This document shows positions 1 to 4,337 of a stretch of DNA of 6,429 nucleotides, in pieces (the first letter of the stretch is position 1; every line of letters starts with the position of its first letter). The DNA comes from CAYSBA01 sp964429075 [NCBI: uncultured bacterium] (lineage in GTDB: Bacteria > CAYSBA01), in assembly GCA_964429075.1 (NCBI GenBank), contig CAYSBA010000082.1:1-6429 (forward strand), in the 5' to 3' direction. The translations under genes were made by a program, and so were the position numbers. Below the pieces are notes generated by a model. That model was not told the origin of the DNA, made no database searches, and saw only the letters and a list, made by a program, of their open reading frames with translations.

Positions 1-598
1 TAAGCTTTTTGTCACAAATCATATACTCATCACCATCTTTGATCTTCCTTCTTTTTATCCTTTTGTCGTTATACCATGTACCATTAGAGGAATCCAGATC
101 CTCTATGTAGTAACCATCAGGCTCTCTAATTATAACCGCATGTTCCCTTGAAACCTTTGCTGAATTGACCACAAGATCAGATTTCTTACCCCTTCCAATT
201 ATAAACCTACTCTTTGAGACCTTTTTGGTCTCACCATCCTCTATGGAAACTATCAATATCTGTGGTGGTTCTTCCTCTTCCTCCTCTATTTCTTCAAAGC
301 CCTCATCTTCATCTTCCATAATCTCTTCTTCTTCCTCCTCCCACGGTGGTGCCTCCTCTTCATACTCCTCTTCGTAGCCCTTTTCTTCTTCTATCTCATA
401 GTCTGGTTCAAAGCCCTCGTCAACTGTATCGTGTTCAAAATCTCTCTTTGCCGTATGAGACTCCACCTCATACCAGGCAGTTTTTTCTCTCAAATAAATT
501 GTTACAATTGCATCAAGGCTGATCCCATGTTCTTCTGCAATTGACATAAGCCGTTCATATAGATCTTCTGGTATTGAAATGGTGATCTCTCTACTCAT
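1..598 (-). CDS. Ribbon-helix-helix / acidic linker / FHA-domain protein (3' end cut by window edge)
   Basis: The frame is open from an ATG at 598 to the left edge, giving 199 residues with no stop. Residues 1-40 (MSREITISIPEDLYERL...) look like a ribbon-helix-helix fold of the CopG/Arc type: a short beta strand, then two helices. Residues 53-110 are extremely acidic (36 of 58 are Glu/Asp) and probably form a disordered linker. Residues 113-199 are a forkhead-associated (FHA) domain, with the expected GRG at 135-137, SREH at 150-153 and SSNGT at 170-174 followed by Asn177. FHA domains bind phosphothreonine peptides, so the protein is likely a cytoplasmic reader of Ser/Thr kinase signalling, possibly DNA-bound. 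The start is supported by a perfect GGAGGAG five bases upstream. It overlaps the end of the protease gene by 8 bases (591-598). The FHA call is firm; the RHH call is a sequence impression. What follows the FHA domain is not visible. Confidence 0.88.
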   Translation of the reverse strand, partial: MSREITISIPEDLYERLMSIAEEHGISLDAIVTIYLREKTAWYEVESHTAKRDFEHDTVDEGFEPDYEIEEEKGYEEEYEEEAPPWEEEEEEIMEDEDEGFEEIEEEEEEPPQILIVSIEDGETKKVSKSRFIIGRGKKSDLVVNSAKVSREHAVIIREPDGYYIEDLDSSNGTWYNDKRIKRRKIKDGDEYMICDKKL

Positions 599-1409
599 AC
601 AATCTCCTCCAGAAACGCCTAAAAATCAACAATAATATATTGCAAAACACAAAAATTGCAACTAAATTGTCAGGTTTCTGCATAGAGCAGCCATTTACTA
701 CCCTCTGATCAATAAGTTGAAAGGTTATATCGTAGTTCTTCTCGGGTTTATACATATCTGGATAAAGGAAGCAAAGTCCATCTATATCGTCATCGGAAAG
801 AGAAGAAGCACTGTCATCATTATAGGTTAGATCAGGGTACATGGTACTGTCTGGATTGTCAGGATTATGATCAAGACCGACTAAATGGCCAATCTCATGA
901 ACAAGTACACTCATTAAATGGATGGTACCCGTGCCTGTTGATGGATCATCAGAAAAGGAATAACCGATATCATTCAGCTCTATATCTGCATCAAGGATCT
1001 GACCTACAAAATTCTTACTTGATTCTGATACTGCTGTAACTGTTGTCAAGGCGATAACAGCTGGATCATATACCCATGAAGAGTCTCTGAATATAATTAG
1101 ATTCATATTGTTATCAGATTCAGGGTTATAGCCAACTGTCTCATTGTCGGTCTTACCTGCATATTGAAAGCTGATGTACGAACACTCAGGTTTCTCCCAT
1201 ACAGAAAAGGCATACTGTATGATTTGAAACTCCCGTTCACCATCTATATCCTCTGTACCTCTCGAATTAACATAGTATTTTACAGGTATATCTTCAATCC
1301 CCCAGAAGCTTGGATATCCATCCTTTACAGTCTCAAGATTAAATGACCATGCAGCTTGCATTATCGAAAACACCGTATACAGCAACACGATAATGTTAAT
1401 GATCTTCAT
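591..1409 (-). CDS. Matrixin-type (M10-like) secreted zinc metalloprotease with MYXO-CTERM-like tail
   Basis: A 272-residue protein predicted to be exported and then anchored at the cell surface. Residues 1-22 form a signal peptide (MKIINIIVLLYTVF...). The zinc-binding and catalytic motif HEIGHLVGLDH is at 171-181, with Glu172 as the general base, and a Met-turn methionine follows at 190 (STMYPD). The DADIELND segment before it is typical of bacterial matrixins. The C-terminus has Gly-Cys at 240-241, a hydrophobic stretch at 248-263 and four arginines at 264-269. This matches the Cys/TM/Arg layout of MYXO-CTERM sorting signals, which are cleaved and anchored in myxobacteria and relatives. The frame also opens at a TTG at 1430, but ATG 1409 is chosen because AGGGAG lies seven bases upstream and the signal peptide then begins normally. 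It overlaps scpB by 14 bases, suggesting translational coupling. The substrate is unknown. Confidence 0.88.
   Translation of the reverse strand: MKIINIIVLLYTVFSIMQAAWSFNLETVKDGYPSFWGIEDIPVKYYVNSRGTEDIDGEREFQIIQYAFSVWEKPECSYISFQYAGKTDNETVGYNPESDNNMNLIIFRDSSWVYDPAVIALTTVTAVSESSKNFVGQILDADIELNDIGYSFSDDPSTGTGTIHLMSVLVHEIGHLVGLDHNPDNPDSTMYPDLTYNDDSASSLSDDDIDGLCFLYPDMYKPEKNYDITFQLIDQRVVNGCSMQKPDNLVAIFVFCNILLLIFRRFWRRLYE
604..610 (-). promoter_or_regulatory. Strong Shine-Dalgarno site of the FHA gene, inside the protease coding sequence
   Basis: On the minus strand the sequence reads GGAGGAG, then ATTGT, then ATG. It lies within the last codons of the upstream protease gene, where TGG AGG AGA encodes Trp-Arg-Arg of the C-terminal basic cluster. 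It fixes the start of the FHA gene at 598. Confidence 0.8.
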
Positions 1410-2145
1410 CGGGTTGCTCCCTATCTTCAATGTGTTCCAGAATAGAGTCTTTTGTCTTTTTATTAATACTGGATAGCTGTTTAAGCTGATCCTCTATAGC
1501 CAGAATCTTATCACCTATCTCATCCCTCACTCTTTCAATCTGTGAGTTGTCAGGATTACCAATCAATTCTTCTATCAACCTTTCATTTGCTATTTCTATC
1601 CCCGTCCCTTCAGACTCTTTCTGGATTATTGATTGAAGTTCATAGAGCTCATCAAGTGATTCTATGTTCAATAGACTTAGCACTCTATCTGTGGTCTTAA
1701 AGAGAGCAGGTCTTCCTGGTGTATCCTTTCTGCCTGCAATACGTACAAGACCATGCTCAAGAAGCGTCCTTAAGGCAGTACTCGAATCTACACCTCTTAT
1801 TTCATCAATCTCTGCACGTGTAATCGGCTGTCTAAAACACAATATAGAAAGAACCTCCCATGCAGCCCTCGATAATTCTATCCTAAGAGAACGATCCATC
1901 CTCAGAATAAACTCTGAGGTATCTTCAGAGTTGGTAAAGAAATATCTACCCTTTTGATTTCTGATAACAATCCCACTTTTTTCTTTGTTGTACTTATCAA
2001 ATAACCTGTTCAACGCATCGGTTATTTCCTCTTCTGTCACACCCTTACCCTCAAAGATTCTTTTGAAATCTTTTAGATCTAAAGGTCTTTTTGAGGTAAG
2101 TATGCATGCCTCAAGGACCCTGCAGATGTATTCTATATCTGTCAT
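1396..2145 (-). CDS. scpB: Segregation and condensation protein ScpB
   Basis: A 249-residue cytoplasmic protein. ScpB dimers work with the kleisin ScpA and the SMC ATPase in the bacterial condensin complex, which compacts and separates chromosomes. The two winged-helix domains are recognisable: residues about 1-85, then 90-170 containing the family signature RQPITRAEIDEIRGVD (105-120) and GRKDTPGRPALFKTT (138-152). Residues about 170-249 form a charged extension with a probable helical or coiled-coil segment (about 185-240), which makes the protein longer than most ScpB proteins (commonly near 200 residues). The ATG at 2145 overlaps the stop of the lipid-kinase gene as ATGA, so translation is probably coupled; no strong Shine-Dalgarno is seen. 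scpA, the usual neighbour, is not in the window. The gene lies between a lipid kinase and a secreted protease, which is unusual. Identification is confident. Confidence 0.93.
   Translation of the reverse strand: MTDIEYICRVLEACILTSKRPLDLKDFKRIFEGKGVTEEEITDALNRLFDKYNKEKSGIVIRNQKGRYFFTNSEDTSEFILRMDRSLRIELSRAAWEVLSILCFRQPITRAEIDEIRGVDSSTALRTLLEHGLVRIAGRKDTPGRPALFKTTDRVLSLLNIESLDELYELQSIIQKESEGTGIEIANERLIEELIGNPDNSQIERVRDEIGDKILAIEDQLKQLSSINKKTKDSILEHIEDREQPDEDH
1417..1422 (-). promoter_or_regulatory. Shine-Dalgarno site that decides the protease start
   Basis: AGGGAG on the minus strand sits seven bases before the ATG at 1409 and lies within the end of scpB. It favours the ATG at 1409 over the in-frame TTG at 1430. 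Confidence 0.65.
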
Positions 2146-3077
2146 TGCTCAGGCACCTTAATCTTTATTGCACCTTCGATCAACCTGAATTGAGCAGGCA
2201 AAAAATATGTATCCTCACCATCAATATCTATCACCATAGGGACCTCTGACTCAACAAAAAGGTCTTTGCCTTTTATAGCCTTTACACCTTCAAGGTCAAG
2301 ATGATCGCCACTGTATATCTTTCTTAAACCCTTCATCATCTCAATTGGCCTGTCAGGCTCTATAATAATACAATCAAGATTTCCGTCAAAGGGAGATGAG
2401 TCTGGGGATATACACATTCCTGCACCAAAATATCTACCATTTGCTACAGCCACATTTAAGACCCTGCCACTGTATTGAGAGACACCATCAACGCTTATTT
2501 TAACCTCAACAGGTCGATAGCTGATGAGTGATCTAACAGTTGCTATCAAAAAGGAAAGCCTGCCTCCAAACAACTTTGAGCTCCTGTTTACTCTATATAC
2601 TACCTCAGACTCTATTCCAAAACCTGCAACATTTATAAAATATCGAATATATCTCTTTTTTGTCCCACGATCACTCATTTGCACAAGACCTACATCTATC
2701 ATTCTGGTATTGCCACTCATTGCGGATTTAAAAAAGGATTCCCAGTCAGGAGGATTTTGAAAGGTCTTAGCAAAATCACAGCCCGTTCCGCAGGGTACAA
2801 AGGCGAAGGCACATTCGCTATCAATGGGTTTTCCTGAATCACCAAAAAAGCCGTTTACTACCTCATTTATTGTACCATCTCCGCCAACAGCAACAATGGT
2901 ATGGTAGCACCCTTTATAAAGGGCATCTTTTGTAATTGAGGTGGCATCGTTTACCTCTTCTGTGAATCTGTAATCATAGGCTACCTTTTGTTCATCGAGC
3001 AAATCTTTTATCTTTGTCCAGGTCCTTAATGCCCTTTTACCCTTTGCCTTTGGATTGATGATAAAAAGTGACTTCAT
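2142..3077 (-). CDS. Diacylglycerol kinase-family lipid kinase (DgkB/YegS/BmrU type)
   Basis: A 311-residue soluble lipid kinase that transfers phosphate from ATP to diacylglycerol or a related lipid at the cytoplasmic face of the membrane. Family hallmarks are in order (numbered from the ATG): an N-terminal FIINPKAKGK strand and loop; VGGDGTINEVVNG at 64-76 for nucleotide binding; PCGTGCDFAK at 95-104; the C-terminal sandwich motif GAGMCISPDSSPFDGNLD around 218-235 with the catalytic-region Asp-Gly; and IDGE at 285-288. Length is normal for the family. The GTGCD motif replaces the commoner GTGND. The frame can also open at GTG 3083, two codons earlier; ATG 3077 is preferred because MKSLFIINP is the usual family start, but neither has a clear ribosome binding site. 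It follows the phasin-like gene after about 10 bases and overlaps scpB by four. Substrate specificity cannot be read from the sequence. Confidence 0.9.
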   Translation of the reverse strand: MKSLFIINPKAKGKRALRTWTKIKDLLDEQKVAYDYRFTEEVNDATSITKDALYKGCYHTIVAVGGDGTINEVVNGFFGDSGKPIDSECAFAFVPCGTGCDFAKTFQNPPDWESFFKSAMSGNTRMIDVGLVQMSDRGTKKRYIRYFINVAGFGIESEVVYRVNRSSKLFGGRLSFLIATVRSLISYRPVEVKISVDGVSQYSGRVLNVAVANGRYFGAGMCISPDSSPFDGNLDCIIIEPDRPIEMMKGLRKIYSGDHLDLEGVKAIKGKDLFVESEVPMVIDIDGEDTYFLPAQFRLIEGAIKIKVPEQ

Positions 3078-3087
3078 GGTCACAATA

Positions 3088-3423
3088 TTATGATTTTGTC
3101 TTTTTCCTTTTCTTTGGCGCCTTTAATTTTATCGATATCGTAAGTTCCGCACCATCCATAAGATTCCTGAGAAGATCAGCAGGATCAATGGTCTCAAGAA
3201 AGGCCCTGAACTCCTTTGAAAACATATGAAAAAGCTCCTTTTTGGTATTATTCGATTGCTGTACGATATAGTTAATCATCTCCTTGGGGAGCTTGATCTC
3301 TTTGAGTAGGGCCCTTATGGATTCATCGGTTAAATAGATTGCTCCAAGGCCTGTCAGAAATACCTTTTTTATTAATTCTGTTAAAAATGATTCATTCTTT
3401 TTGTCATCCCTTACATCATTCAC
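3088..3423 (-). CDS. Small phasin-like protein with basic C-terminal tail
   Basis: A 111-residue protein of uncertain role. Residues 12-90 are predicted helical. A mildly hydrophobic segment, LIKKVFLTGLGAIYLT (17-32), is followed by an amphipathic helical region (33-75), and the last twelve residues are strongly basic (KAPKKRKKTKS). This layout resembles the small PhaF/PhaI-like phasin family, proteins that coat polyhydroxyalkanoate granules or act as helical scaffold proteins, but I see no diagnostic motif. No signal peptide is visible, so it is probably cytoplasmic. The start is GTG at 3423, supported by AGGTGA (3428-3433), whose TGA is also the stop codon of the upstream lipoprotein gene. 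No polymer synthesis gene is nearby to back the phasin idea. That the gene is real is likely; the family call is tentative. Confidence 0.7.
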   Translation of the reverse strand: MNDVRDDKKNESFLTELIKKVFLTGLGAIYLTDESIRALLKEIKLPKEMINYIVQQSNNTKKELFHMFSKEFRAFLETIDPADLLRNLMDGAELTISIKLKAPKKRKKTKS

Positions 3424-3427
3424 CTTT

Positions 3428-3433
3428 TCACCT
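3428..3433 (-). promoter_or_regulatory. Shine-Dalgarno overlapping a stop codon
   Basis: AGGTGA on the minus strand holds the last Arg codon and the TGA stop of the lipoprotein gene, and serves as ribosome binding site for the GTG start at 3423. It supports this non-ATG start and suggests translational coupling. Confidence 0.55.
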
Positions 3434-3895
3434 GTAGATAAGTTTTAGATTTACATAGGCCTGATTGCTCATGATGCCGTCTTTATCTTCGATAAAAAAC
3501 TTCAAACTTATCTTTGTCCCATCGCTCAGAAGATCTCTTGATATGCCAAGATCATCGCTATTAATCCTTAAAAAAAGATCTGCTACCGTAGGATCATCAC
3601 TTACAATAATACTGTTGCTAAAAAAATTTAGAGTGTTTTTGTAGAGGTAGTAATAGTTGCCAGAGCTCTCAGATGTAGTCTCTTCTCCAGCATCAACATA
3701 GATTAAAAGATTGCCGGTATAAAAATCTTTATCAGGTTTTATGATCCTAAGGTGAAAATATAATCCTGTTCCATTCTGGCCGAGATATTCTATCTTATCG
3801 ATAGAGGGTCTATCAGCTGGTCCACTGCAATTCAGAAGCAGGAGAACAAACAAATAACATCCTGATACAATCAAAGATTTCTTTATGGTAAACAT
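3428..3895 (-). CDS. Predicted lipoprotein of unknown function
   Basis: A 155-residue protein. It has a lipoprotein signal peptide: MFTIKKSL, then a hydrophobic core, then the lipobox LLNC with the lipidated Cys at residue 23, followed by SGPAD. The +2 residue is Ser, compatible with outer-membrane sorting if Lol rules hold. The mature part (24-155) alternates short hydrophobic and polar stretches and looks beta-rich; it is aromatic-rich around YYYLY. I recognise no family. The frame opens earlier, at ATG 3937, but that start would put about 14 extra polar residues before the signal peptide and has no ribosome binding site, so ATG 3895 is preferred; its AAAGG lies very close to the ATG. The chosen start overlaps the preceding cysteine-rich lipoprotein gene by 13 bases, so the two are likely co-translated and may act together in the envelope. 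Confidence 0.78.
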   Translation of the reverse strand: MFTIKKSLIVSGCYLFVLLLLNCSGPADRPSIDKIEYLGQNGTGLYFHLRIIKPDKDFYTGNLLIYVDAGEETTSESSGNYYYLYKNTLNFFSNSIIVSDDPTVADLFLRINSDDLGISRDLLSDGTKISLKFFIEDKDGIMSNQAYVNLKLIYR

Positions 3896-4326
3896 GCCTT
3901 TAAGATATTTCCCTCTGTATCCTGTGTCCCCTTGCATACAGTATTACCAATACAATCGGAGTTATCAGTGCACTTCTTTGCACATGTATATCCATCGTTA
4001 TACTGGACACACCAACCCTGCAGACAATCTGAATCGGCTGTACAATCATCCGCAAGATGCTCATAGAGTTCACTGGTAGGAACACATGCCATCTTATTAT
4101 CATCTACCTCTGTACAACTGTATCCATCTGCACAGTCTGTGTCTTGACTGCACAGCGCCCTGCAGTCTCCTTTGCGAGAACCGTCTGATCTTGCAACACA
4201 TAGATAACCATCCTGACAGGGATCTTCGTAGGAACACTCATTGTTTGCATCTATCACCTTTTTGCCACCACAACTCAGGATTGTGGTAATAAGCAGAAAA
4301 CCTAACATAGAACTTTCGAACTTCAT
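3883..4326 (-). CDS. Cysteine-rich lipoprotein with four 4-cysteine modules
   Basis: A 147-residue exported protein. The signal peptide (MKFESSMLGFLLITTILSC) ends in a lipobox with Cys19 as the lipidation site, followed by GGKK. The mature part holds 16 cysteines in four similar modules of the form C-x5-C-x4/5-C-x8-13-C: Cys 31/37/43/55, 59/65/71/81, 95/101/106/115 and 119/125/131/145. Modules 1-2 and 3-4 are each joined by C-x3-C. The repeated DxDC-x-DGYxC flavour resembles small disulfide-rich domains common in surface lipoproteins of Myxococcota and relatives. An even cysteine count after lipidation fits eight disulfides, so the mature protein should lie outside the cytoplasm. ATG 4326 has AGGA three bases upstream and starts 11 bases after the OmpA-family gene ends. 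A binding or structural role is plausible; no catalytic residues are evident. Confidence 0.82.
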   Translation of the reverse strand: MKFESSMLGFLLITTILSCGGKKVIDANNECSYEDPCQDGYLCVARSDGSRKGDCRALCSQDTDCADGYSCTEVDDNKMACVPTSELYEHLADDCTADSDCLQGWCVQYNDGYTCAKKCTDNSDCIGNTVCKGTQDTEGNILKACLP

Positions 4327-4337
4327 AAATCCTACTC

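Noticed and set aside
165-377. Plus-strand serine-rich reading frame
   Set aside because: It is the reverse complement of the acidic Glu/Asp codon run of the FHA gene; GAA/GAG runs read as TCC/TCT serine codons. No ribosome binding site.
3900-4103. Second minus-strand frame of 67 residues
   Set aside because: Lies within the cysteine-rich lipoprotein gene in another frame, with no signal peptide or ribosome binding site.
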